The notes beneath the pieces were generated by a model. It was not told the origin of the DNA. It saw only the letters and a list, made by a program, of their open reading frames with translations, and searched no databases. Positions 26,755 to 34,159 of a stretch of DNA of 64,000 nt are shown one piece after another. Source of the DNA: Glutamicibacter ardleyensis (GTDB lineage: Bacteria > Actinomycetota > Actinomycetes > Actinomycetales > Micrococcaceae); contig NZ_BMKX01000012.1 of the NCBI RefSeq assembly GCF_014644555.1, positions 1-64,000 of the forward strand, read 5' to 3'. Numbering within the stretch: the first letter of the stretch is position 1; every line of letters starts with the position of its first letter. The position numbers were made by a program, and so were the translations under genes.

Positions 26755-27546
26755 ATGTCGGCTGGATCCGGATACGTACACGTTTCAATTCGCAACGCTC
26801 AGAATCGAGCTGCGGCGGCGCAACGCGCAGCCGCCGGTAGCGGAAGCTATGCCCCTGCGGGCTACCGTCCACTGCGCGCGGTCAACAACGTTCATGAGAC
26901 ACGTGAACCGATGCATCAGGCCTCCAGTGCGCCAGTGCAGACCGCGGGTACGCCAAGCGTAGACACCAGCGCTCGCGGCTTTGTCCTTTACGTCGGACTA
27001 GACGAGGCTGCAGCTCAGGCACAGGGTACTTCACTAGGCAAGCTCGCAACTCAGGTTCGCGCATTCTTAGCTACCCTGTCTCCACAGGCGCAGACCCATG
27101 CGGCAGTAGCGCTGGCACCGACCAGTGCACAGGGTGAGCCAATTGACGTAGTTCGTCAAGCACTGGGTGATCCGACTTTGTCGCGCCGCCCTCGTGCCGA
27201 AGCGCGCCCAAGCGCACCTCGTCCATCTGGCGTACTGATCGACCTGTCCCGTCGCGAGGTTTACCTTGACGGTGAAACGCTGAACCTGACCTTCAAGGAA
27301 TTTGAACTACTGAACTTCTTGGTGGAAAACGGGACCCGCACCGTGGGACGTGAAGAACTGCTGGAAAACCTGTGGCGCAATGCCGAGGAGATCCCAAACG
27401 AGCGAACCATTGACGTGCACATCCGCCGTCTGCGTTCGAAGTTGGGCCGTCTGGCTAACACCGTGCGCACCGTACGCGGCCAGGGTTACCGTTTCTACGA
27501 GCACCCAGAGGTTGTCGTCTGGGCAGCCCCGGAATACTCCATCTAA
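26755..27546 (+). CDS. Orphan winged-helix (OmpR-type DNA-binding) regulator
   Basis: A 263-residue protein whose C-terminal 100 residues are a full OmpR/PhoB DNA-binding domain (FKEFELLNFLVENGTRTV, then RTIDVHIRRLRSKLG and RTVRGQGYRFYEH). The front half has no receiver domain and no phospho-acceptor Asp. It is Ala/Gln/Arg-rich, with a stretch (GFVLYVGLDEAAAQAQGTSL, about 75-94) of unknown fold. AAGGAAG precedes the ATG. A tail of about 12 residues follows the wing (VVVWAAPEYSI). Regulation independent of phosphorylation is inferred. A gene-specific role is not evident. Confidence 0.82.
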   Translation: MSAGSGYVHVSIRNAQNRAAAAQRAAAGSGSYAPAGYRPLRAVNNVHETREPMHQASSAPVQTAGTPSVDTSARGFVLYVGLDEAAAQAQGTSLGKLATQVRAFLATLSPQAQTHAAVALAPTSAQGEPIDVVRQALGDPTLSRRPRAEARPSAPRPSGVLIDLSRREVYLDGETLNLTFKEFELLNFLVENGTRTVGREELLENLWRNAEEIPNERTIDVHIRRLRSKLGRLANTVRTVRGQGYRFYEHPEVVVWAAPEYSI

Positions 27547-27561
27547 GTAGATCTTTTATCG

Positions 27562-27603
27562 CCGAGGCGAGTGAACCGCAAGGTTTACTCGCCTCGGTCG
27601 TTT
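27562..27603 (+). terminator. Terminator after the winged-helix gene
   Basis: A 16-bp stem (CCGAGGCGAGTGAACC with GGTTTACTCGCCTCGG, one wobble) with a four-base loop, then TCGTTTAA. It lies 15 bases past the stop codon. Confidence 0.75.
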
Positions 27604-27629
27604 AACCGCAACACGTCTAAGCTTGAGCT

Positions 27630-28151
27630 ATGAATACTGTGCAACGGCGTCGACTGATACTCATGCGTCACGGAAAGTCTGATTACCCTTTAGGTATCAG
27701 TGATCATGACCGACCGCTGGCGGCTCGCGGTCACCGGGAAGCACCGTTGGCTGGAGCCTGGTTGGTGGAAAACGACCTGATTCCTGATTACATTATTTGT
27801 TCAGACGCCTTGCGTGCCCGCTCGACCTGCGCCTGGGTGCTGTCGGAGCTGGGGGAAAAGGGGCCCACCCCATATGTCGACTCACGAGTTTATGGAGCTG
27901 GAGTGTCGGCGCTATGTTCCATCGTCAACGAGGTGCCAGATACCGTCTCGACATTGCTAGTCATTGGGCATCAACCAATTTTGCAAGAACTTGCCCTGCG
28001 TTTAGCTTCGGCGCAATCCGACGAGGAAGCAGTGTATGAATTGGCCATGAACTATCCCACCTTGGGTACCACGGTGTTAGAGACCGAGAATTCTTACTCG
28101 CATTTGGACGCACGTGATGCGCGGGTCACACATTTTAATGTCCCGCGCTAA
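27630..28151 (+). CDS. SixA-like histidine phosphatase
   Basis: A 173-residue member of the histidine phosphatase superfamily. The catalytic RHG lies in LILMRHGKSDYP, and the second His in LLVIGHQPILQEL. Length and motifs fit the short SixA type, which dephosphorylates phosphohistidine or small phosphoesters. There is no ribosome site; TAAGCT lies about six bases before the ATG, so a leaderless start is possible. The substrate is unknown. Confidence 0.85.
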   Translation: MNTVQRRRLILMRHGKSDYPLGISDHDRPLAARGHREAPLAGAWLVENDLIPDYIICSDALRARSTCAWVLSELGEKGPTPYVDSRVYGAGVSALCSIVNEVPDTVSTLLVIGHQPILQELALRLASAQSDEEAVYELAMNYPTLGTTVLETENSYSHLDARDARVTHFNVPR

Positions 28152-28153
28152 GC

Positions 28154-28252
28154 ATGAGAACATTCTCATCAAGTATTTTCAAAGATCCAAGTCAAGTGGA
28201 TAATCCACGATGGTCTGGCCTTATGAATTGTTGATGAGAGTCTCCTCATCAA
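28154..28252. repeat. Two related dyads sharing a CTCATCAA element
   Basis: ATGAGAA-CA-TTCTCAT (28154-28169) and TTGATGAG-N6-CTCATCAA (28231-28252) are perfect inverted repeats 60 bases apart. Both contain TCTCATCAA/TCCTCATCAA on the same strand. They sit between the phosphatase stop and the P-loop gene and could be operator sites for one regulator; the first could also be a weak terminator. Confidence 0.4.
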
Positions 28253-28276
28253 ATTCTCCTCATTGGCTTAGGAACG

Positions 28277-28294
28277 GTTCATCTTTGGTTCATC
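28277..28294 (+). promoter_or_regulatory. Direct repeat GTTCATC-N4-GTTCATC (Pho-box-like)
   Basis: Two exact GTTCATC heptamers are spaced four bases apart (11-bp period), 92 bases before the ATG of the P-loop gene. A third ATTCATC lies at 28313-28319. Actinobacterial PhoP proteins bind GTTCA-type direct repeats of this period. A similar ATTCATC/ATTCATT pair precedes the secreted nuclease gene. Confidence 0.5.
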
Positions 28295-28386
28295 TTCACT
28301 CGCTTGACTGAGATTCATCGCGGCACAGGGCCGAATGAAGATCACAGTTTCCTCTCGGGGGAACCGTTGCGAGAAAGGTTAAGACC

Positions 28387-29523
28387 ATGGGCATTGACAC
28401 ACAGATCATCTCTAATGAAAACACCGAGAGCTACACCGTCGGCGATACCCGGCTGACTCTCGACTCTTTGCGTGCCACAACCATCAAGGCGGCCTACACC
28501 ACTCGCTTTGTTTCGGCCGAGCTAAACCGCAACCCCCAGGACTTCAATATCGTGGCCAGCTCAACCATGGCTCCCCGCGCCGGTGACGTGGTCATCGCGA
28601 AGGTCACCGAAATCGGCAAGCACACGGCGTTACAGTCACCACACTCGCGGCGTCAGAAGCTTTTCGTTGGTCAAGAAGTCATGGTCGCGTACGGGGATCG
28701 GTATGCCCCGGATCAGTTCCTGGCACACGTTCCAGCGAACCTCGGGCCATGCCAGTTGGTGGCCGGCGGCGGCGTCGCCTCGCTGGTCGAGCAGCAGCAC
28801 GCGTCCATCGATCGGGCCACCGAGCTGGAGCCAGTTGGACTGCTAATGCGCGGAGGCAAAGTCGTGACCCTCAGTGACTTTGCCCCACTGAGCATAGACA
28901 ATCCCTCGGTCAATGCCAGCGCCCAAGTCCAGGGGCATCGTGTACCGGTGATCGCGGTCCTCGGAACCTCCATGAACTCCGGAAAATCAACGACTCTAGG
29001 CTGCCTGGTTAATGGTCTGAGTAACGCGGGGCTGCGTGTTGCTGCCGGTAAAGCCACCGGTACCGGAGCCGGGAACGACCCAAACCTGTTCACCGATGCC
29101 GGAGCCTTCAGCGTCTGCGACTTCACCGACTTCGGTTACCCAACCACCTATCGACTGGACTATGACACGGTGCGCGAGCTACTAGTCAGCATGATCCAAG
29201 AGCAAAGTGCCACCGGTGCCGACGCGGTAATCATCGAGATCGCCGATGGACTTTTCCAAGGTGAAACCTCACGTCTCTTATGCGACCCAATCTTCAAGGA
29301 ACACGTTGACCGGGTACTATTCAGCGCTCAAGACGCGCTAGGCGCCAAAGCAGGAGAGAAAATTCTTCTTGACGCAGGCCTTGACCTCGCCGCAGTTTCC
29401 GGTGTGCTCACAGCATCCCCGTTGGCTGCCGCGGAAGCTCGTGCACATATGGAGAGCGAAATCATCGACACCTTCGACCTGTGTGACCCCCAGGTGGCTA
29501 GCGCACTGTTGCCAACTCGTTAG
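28387..29523 (+). CDS. P-loop NTPase of DUF1611-like type
   Basis: A 378-residue cytoplasmic protein. A beta-rich N-terminal domain (about 1-180) precedes a P-loop NTPase domain: Walker A GTSMNSGKSTT (about residue 196), then AAGKATGTGAGNDPNLFTDA, CDFTDFGYPTTYRL, and a Walker B-like AVIIEIADGLFQGE. The arrangement resembles DUF1611/DgcN-like proteins and small dethiobiotin-synthetase-like ATPases. A GAAAGG ribosome site precedes the ATG. It is eight bases from a gene for an ABC exporter with a dead ATPase domain, and Pho-box-like repeats lie upstream. The reaction is unknown. Confidence 0.6.
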   Translation: MGIDTQIISNENTESYTVGDTRLTLDSLRATTIKAAYTTRFVSAELNRNPQDFNIVASSTMAPRAGDVVIAKVTEIGKHTALQSPHSRRQKLFVGQEVMVAYGDRYAPDQFLAHVPANLGPCQLVAGGGVASLVEQQHASIDRATELEPVGLLMRGGKVVTLSDFAPLSIDNPSVNASAQVQGHRVPVIAVLGTSMNSGKSTTLGCLVNGLSNAGLRVAAGKATGTGAGNDPNLFTDAGAFSVCDFTDFGYPTTYRLDYDTVRELLVSMIQEQSATGADAVIIEIADGLFQGETSRLLCDPIFKEHVDRVLFSAQDALGAKAGEKILLDAGLDLAAVSGVLTASPLAAAEARAHMESEIIDTFDLCDPQVASALLPTR

Positions 29524-29531
29524 GAGCATCC

Positions 29532-31187
29532 ATGTCCGGCACGTATTCCGAACACCAAGTGGAGCGTGAACCCGCGCTACCAGCGCTGATAGCACCCGGG
29601 CGGCGCATGCTGCTAGCGACGCTATTGCTACTGGCCTTGGCCGTCGGTGTGCTCTCGGTGATCATTGCATGGCAGGTAGGGCAACTCGCGGCAGCTTTCT
29701 CACTGGGGTCGCTGCTTTGGGTGATCGTGTTGTCGGCGGTTTTTTTCGGTGGAAAATTTGCCGAGCGGGTGCAGGCAGAAAAACTCGGTCAGCACTATGT
29801 GGCTCAGCTACGGGTGTCCTTGATATCCCACGCGCTTAAGACGAGCCGGGGACCATCGGTAGGAATTACCGTAGCTCGCTCCAGCAATGACTTGTCCTCC
29901 ATCCGGAACTGGGTCACTCAGGGAATCGTGCCATTAATTGCGGGAATCCCGCTGATTATTTTTGGTGCCTTCGGGTTGGGGCTCTTATCTCCGCTCTTGG
30001 CCGTAGCCCTAGTGATTCCAGTGCTGTTGGAGATAAGTTTGCTCGCCGGCCTGGCCCGAGGCGCCTTGCGCACCGCACGAGTACTACGTCGGCACCGGGG
30101 CAATCTTGCGGCGCGCATCGCAGACACGGTGTCAGCGTCCACCACCATTAGCGCGGCCGGCGGGGTACACCGCGAGGTGCAACGTGTGGATCAGAGCGCG
30201 CAAAAGGTTGTGCATGCCTCAGTGCACCGGGCAAAATATGCCGGAGCGCTGCGAGCCGGCGCATTGACTGTACCGCTGGTGGGCACCGCACTTGTCGTAG
30301 CCGCTGGCTCATGGGCAGGATTAGGTCCGGGTCTCTTAGCCAGCGCATTAACGCTGATGGGGATCTGTGCTGGAACTATGGGGGAGTGGGGCCGGATTGT
30401 TGAATATCGGCAAAACTATCGAGCTGGCCGGCGGATTATTGCCCCACTGCTTGAGCAGGAAAAATCTTGGCGTGAAGCCGAACAGCAACTAACCTCTACC
30501 CGAGTGGCCAAAGATTTGAACCTCGAGACGTTGGCGGTGCGGATTCGCCCCACGGCCGAAGGTCTAGAAAACTGGCCCTCCCTGCGGGCACAGGGAGGAG
30601 CGCGAATTCAGGTTCTGGGCACTGGGGCACAAGCTCATGCCCTGCTTGAGGCGTTAGCGACCGGCCGGGTCGGAACTGATATTCAGCGGTTAGGTGGGCT
30701 ATGGATTGCTGAAGGTCGAAGCGAGGATTTGCCGGCTACCGAACGGCGCAAACTGTTAGGCGCGGCCTTGAACACGATGGTCCTAGAACGCGGCACAGTA
30801 CTTCGCGCACTGACTTATCGACACCCCGGCTCCTCGGCCAAACGGGCGCTACGTATGGCCAATGAGTGCGGTCTTGAGGTGACTAGTCTTCCGGAGGGCG
30901 AGAGCACCATGTTGCGTCGTGGAGGAGAACCTTTGGACTCCGCTCAGCGAGCCTCGTTGATCATGGCGCGTGCCCTGTTGCGGCAACCAGCAGTTCTCAT
31001 TGTCGATTCGCTCATTAACCGGTTACCGCACGAAGCCCAAAGCAGATTGGCTGCGCGGCTCAACGATTACCCCGGCGTGATAATTTTCCACGGTGAAATG
31101 ACCGGGATCAAAGCCACCCGCACGTGGGAGCCAACAGCGGCAGCAGACGTCGCAGTATTGGAGTCGGCCGGGGTTGACGAAGAGTAG
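29532..31187 (+). CDS. ABC exporter with degenerate nucleotide-binding domain
   Basis: A 551-residue protein laid out like an ABC half-exporter. Residues about 25-300 are a transmembrane domain with roughly six segments. From about 350 onward is an ABC-like domain whose catalytic motifs are lost. The Walker A place reads LGTGAQAHALLEALATGR without the Lys-Ser/Thr, the signature is LDSAQRASLIMARALL instead of LSGGQ, and Walker B ends IVDS instead of DE. It follows the P-loop NTPase gene by eight bases. It cannot be a self-sufficient ATP-driven pump; it may pair with another ATPase or have a structural or regulatory role. Confidence 0.75.
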   Translation: MSGTYSEHQVEREPALPALIAPGRRMLLATLLLLALAVGVLSVIIAWQVGQLAAAFSLGSLLWVIVLSAVFFGGKFAERVQAEKLGQHYVAQLRVSLISHALKTSRGPSVGITVARSSNDLSSIRNWVTQGIVPLIAGIPLIIFGAFGLGLLSPLLAVALVIPVLLEISLLAGLARGALRTARVLRRHRGNLAARIADTVSASTTISAAGGVHREVQRVDQSAQKVVHASVHRAKYAGALRAGALTVPLVGTALVVAAGSWAGLGPGLLASALTLMGICAGTMGEWGRIVEYRQNYRAGRRIIAPLLEQEKSWREAEQQLTSTRVAKDLNLETLAVRIRPTAEGLENWPSLRAQGGARIQVLGTGAQAHALLEALATGRVGTDIQRLGGLWIAEGRSEDLPATERRKLLGAALNTMVLERGTVLRALTYRHPGSSAKRALRMANECGLEVTSLPEGESTMLRRGGEPLDSAQRASLIMARALLRQPAVLIVDSLINRLPHEAQSRLAARLNDYPGVIIFHGEMTGIKATRTWEPTAAADVAVLESAGVDEE

Positions 31188-31214
31188 AACCGATGAGAAC
31201 AATTCAAAGGCTGG

Positions 31215-31829
31215 CTAGTGATCCGTCACCGGTTCGTGAGTGGCTATCAGCCCGTCAACAATGAACAGTACGGAGTTCAAGATAGTTTCGCGGTTCTCTG
31301 GGTTGGCCGAGGCGGCACGTAGCCGCGCTGAGAATAGCGCCGCACCAAATATTGCGGTAGCCACCGGTTGTTTTTCTTCTTGGGCCAAAACAACTATCCG
31401 GTCTATAACTTCAATAATTGTTGAGGTCACCCGGGTATAGACCGGGGTGATTTGATCTCCCCAGTCGCTTTCGGGGCGTAGCTGTTCACTGATCCAGATT
31501 TGTGCAAATGAAGGATATTTCTCGACAAAATCAATGGCAATGCTTGCCATGGTGCGTAAGGCATCCCGAGGCTCGGAGAGCGTGGATGCCTCGACTAGCT
31601 CGGCAACCAGCATGTCAGCACCGAACTCCAAAACTTGACCAATCATCTTGTCTTTGGAGCCAAAGTTGTAATACACGGTTCCCTTGGAGACACCAGCAAT
31701 TTGTGCGATCTCGTCTACCGAAACTGCGTTGGGGCCGCGTGCCCCGAGTAGCTGCATTGATGCCGCAAATAGTCGCTTCTTGGAAGCAGTAGCCCGGGTA
31801 CGGGGGCGCGAGTTAGGTGAGGTGGTCAT
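31215..31829 (-). CDS. TetR-family repressor of the YhgE/Pip operon
   Basis: A 204-residue regulator. The N-terminal HTH (VDEIAQIAGVSKGTVYYNFG) is typical of TetR, and an all-helical C-terminal ligand domain follows. The start overlaps the end of the YhgE/Pip gene by four bases, so it is the last gene of that operon. A perfect 34-bp palindrome at the operon promoter (35157-35190) is the likely operator, giving autoregulation. The ligand is unknown. Confidence 0.9.
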   Translation of the reverse strand: MTTSPNSRPRTRATASKKRLFAASMQLLGARGPNAVSVDEIAQIAGVSKGTVYYNFGSKDKMIGQVLEFGADMLVAELVEASTLSEPRDALRTMASIAIDFVEKYPSFAQIWISEQLRPESDWGDQITPVYTRVTSTIIEVIDRIVVLAQEEKQPVATAIFGAALFSARLRAASANPENRETILNSVLFIVDGLIATHEPVTDH

Positions 31830-34156
31830 ACCGTCAGCTCCGGTTGTAGCGTCTTCAGCGTCCAGGTCTTGTGCTTGCGCACTGCCAAGAAACTCAACAA
31901 TAGCCCCAGAACCATGTATCCGATCACCGGGAGGATAGTACTAACAAGCATGCTCAGATCAGCACCGTAGATCACATGCCTTAACGCCGTCACCACATTG
32001 CTCATCGGCAGGATCTGGTGCAAGAACTGCAAGGGGGTCGGAAGTGTTTCCCACGGGAACGTGCCTCCGGCAGTCACCAACTGGAGAACCATCAGCAGCA
32101 GCACCACAAATTTACCTGCTGCACCTAATAGGGCGCAGATGCCTTGAATCAATGCACTGAAGCAAAGCGAAGCTAGCAGCAGCAGAGCCCATGTCAGCCA
32201 CGGGTGTACCGGATCCAAACCGACAGCGAAAACTACCACCGCATACAAGGCTGTGCACTGAATGAGGGAGATGAAAGCAAAGGGAAGCCACGCCCCGAGG
32301 GCGATTTTCCAACTTTTACCATTAGATGCCAACGCACGATTATTGACCGGGCGCATGACCTGGGTGAGGATGAATGTGCCAATCCAGGTGGCTAGGGTCA
32401 TGAAGAACGGTGCCAGCCCTGCGCCGTATGCTCCTGCTTTGGTCTGGGCGTTCGAGTTCACCCGAAGCGGGTCGCCAATCACGTTTGCTAATTGATCAGA
32501 AGCAGTCGAATCAGGATTTGGTACCTGGTCCACGCCGCTGTCTAGTCCCTTGGACAGGTCGCCGGAGCCATCCGTAAGCTCGTGAGCGCCGTCGCCGAGC
32601 TTGCCAACACCTTCATCAAGGCTGATCAACGAGTCATGCAAGGTACCTGTTCCCGTCGCGAGTTCCTGGGCACCTGCATCAAGTTTATTGCTACCTTTTG
32701 CGGCTTCTTTGGTTCCAGACAGAGCGGATTTTTGCCCTTCTTCTAGGGTCGAGGTTCCAGCGGCTAGTTTTTGCGAGCCATCGGCAAGCTGGCTACCACC
32801 GCTTGCTGCGGAGGAGATTCCGTCTACAAGAGCTGGCACGGAGCCATCCAATTTTTTGGTGCCCTGCGCGAGGGTGTGTAATCCGCTTGCTAACTGTTTA
32901 TTGCCGTCGGCAACTTTCTCGGACCCCTCGGCGAGCTGGTTCAGGTCCTCTTGTGTGGAGCTAAGTTTTGCGTTGACATCCTTGACCTTGCTATCAAGCT
33001 GCTGGGTAACCGTAGAATTTTTTACGGTGGATTTCAGCTTCGCGGAGATCTGATCTGCCTGTTCTTGAGTCAGGGTGCCGGCTGTGACTTGAGCATTCAG
33101 GAAATCAGCGGTGTCTTTTTCTACTTGATCCAGTCGTGTTTCGGCATCGGTCTGCAAATCTTGGATCACGCTTATAGCGTCGTTTGCGGTGGCGCTGAGC
33201 TTCGCGTTCCCGTCGGCTACCTGCCGTGAGCCTGTGGCTAATTGGTCAGCCGAGGAGGCTGCCTTCTGGGTTCCGTCGTTAAGCTTGGATACCGAGCTGG
33301 GTAGGGTAGATGTTTTTGATTCCAAGGTGTTTAGACCCTTGCTCAGTGTCTGGGCTCCCGAATTTAGCTCGGTGCTGCCCTTGGACAGCTCCTGGGTTCC
33401 ATCGACAAGCTTGTCTTGTCCGTCGGTCAACTTTCCTAAGCCACTGGACAGGCTGCCGGTACCTTCATGGAGTGCGCGTGCGCCATCTTCAAGTTTGGCT
33501 CCGCCGGTGACTAATTGCGCGGTGCCATCTTGTACTGTGACCACACCATCGGAGAGTGTAATGGTGCCGTCGTAGAGTTTCTTGGCCCCATCGGCAGCTT
33601 CACCCATTGATTTGTGGATGTCGACAAATCCCGCAATCATGCCTTCGGCAGTTTCTGTGCCAACTTCTTTTGACACCGAATCTCGCACCTCGGTGGCCAG
33701 AGTCTTGGCGAAGTTACTGGCCATGAAATTATTGGCATCATTTGTGGTCAGCTCGAGGTTTGCTGCATTGGCTTTTTTCATCTCGGCGGGGGAAGTGAGG
33801 GACGCAGAGAAATCTTGGGGGATGGTCATGGCGAAGGCATAATCGCCATGGGCAACACCCTCAGCGGCAGCTTGCTGTGAGTCAACTATTTCCCAATCGA
33901 AAGTTGAGTCTTCCAAGAGGGAATCGACTACCTCGTCACCAACCTTCGTGGCTTTCCCGTCTCGTTCGGCCCCGTCATCGAGGTTCACCAACGCGGTTTT
34001 GATGCCACTGAGGTTTGATTGCGGATCCCAGTTGCCATAGAGGTAAAGAGCCCCGTAGAGCAGCGGTACACAGGTTACGGCGATCAGTGCCAATTTGGGC
34101 AAGGTTCCACGGGTCATGCGCTTGAGCTCGGAGAGAGCAAGGCCCAGAGTCGTCAT
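31826..34156 (-). CDS. YhgE/Pip-family membrane exporter with heptad repeats
   Basis: A 776-residue protein of the YhgE/Pip (ABC-2-like) family. One N-terminal membrane segment is followed by a long extracytoplasmic region and about five C-terminal membrane segments (from about residue 580). The extracytoplasmic part has two runs of seven-residue repeats of the pattern LxxGxxx: about 18 units at residues 194-319 and about 19 units at 408-540, with a charged linker between. Such proteins act in export or as phage/secretion-linked envelope proteins. It lies between a degenerate ABC-ATPase gene (three bases upstream) and the TetR gene. Confidence 0.88.
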   Translation of the reverse strand: MTTLGLALSELKRMTRGTLPKLALIAVTCVPLLYGALYLYGNWDPQSNLSGIKTALVNLDDGAERDGKATKVGDEVVDSLLEDSTFDWEIVDSQQAAAEGVAHGDYAFAMTIPQDFSASLTSPAEMKKANAANLELTTNDANNFMASNFAKTLATEVRDSVSKEVGTETAEGMIAGFVDIHKSMGEAADGAKKLYDGTITLSDGVVTVQDGTAQLVTGGAKLEDGARALHEGTGSLSSGLGKLTDGQDKLVDGTQELSKGSTELNSGAQTLSKGLNTLESKTSTLPSSVSKLNDGTQKAASSADQLATGSRQVADGNAKLSATANDAISVIQDLQTDAETRLDQVEKDTADFLNAQVTAGTLTQEQADQISAKLKSTVKNSTVTQQLDSKVKDVNAKLSSTQEDLNQLAEGSEKVADGNKQLASGLHTLAQGTKKLDGSVPALVDGISSAASGGSQLADGSQKLAAGTSTLEEGQKSALSGTKEAAKGSNKLDAGAQELATGTGTLHDSLISLDEGVGKLGDGAHELTDGSGDLSKGLDSGVDQVPNPDSTASDQLANVIGDPLRVNSNAQTKAGAYGAGLAPFFMTLATWIGTFILTQVMRPVNNRALASNGKSWKIALGAWLPFAFISLIQCTALYAVVVFAVGLDPVHPWLTWALLLLASLCFSALIQGICALLGAAGKFVVLLLMVLQLVTAGGTFPWETLPTPLQFLHQILPMSNVVTALRHVIYGADLSMLVSTILPVIGYMVLGLLLSFLAVRKHKTWTLKTLQPELTV
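32537..32935 (-). repeat. Second LxxGxxx heptad-repeat block in the YhgE/Pip gene
   Basis: Encodes about 19 successive seven-residue units (residues 408-540), for example LASGLHT LAQGTKK and LDEGVGK LGDGAHE. Leu at position 1 and Gly at position 4 recur. The regular period suggests an elongated coiled or helical stalk outside the membrane. Confidence 0.75.
33200..33577 (-). repeat. First LxxGxxx heptad-repeat block in the YhgE/Pip gene
   Basis: Encodes about 18 successive heptads (residues 194-319), such as LTDGQDK LVDGTQE. It is separated from the second block by about 88 residues that lack the Gly pattern but are rich in Gln, Lys and Asp, typical of coiled coil. Confidence 0.75.
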
Positions 34157-34159
34157 GAG

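Noticed and set aside
26675-26962. 95-codon frame overlapping the start of the winged-helix gene
   Set aside because: It is out of phase with a convincing gene and mostly Arg-rich shadow. A short upstream peptide cannot be excluded but is not supported.
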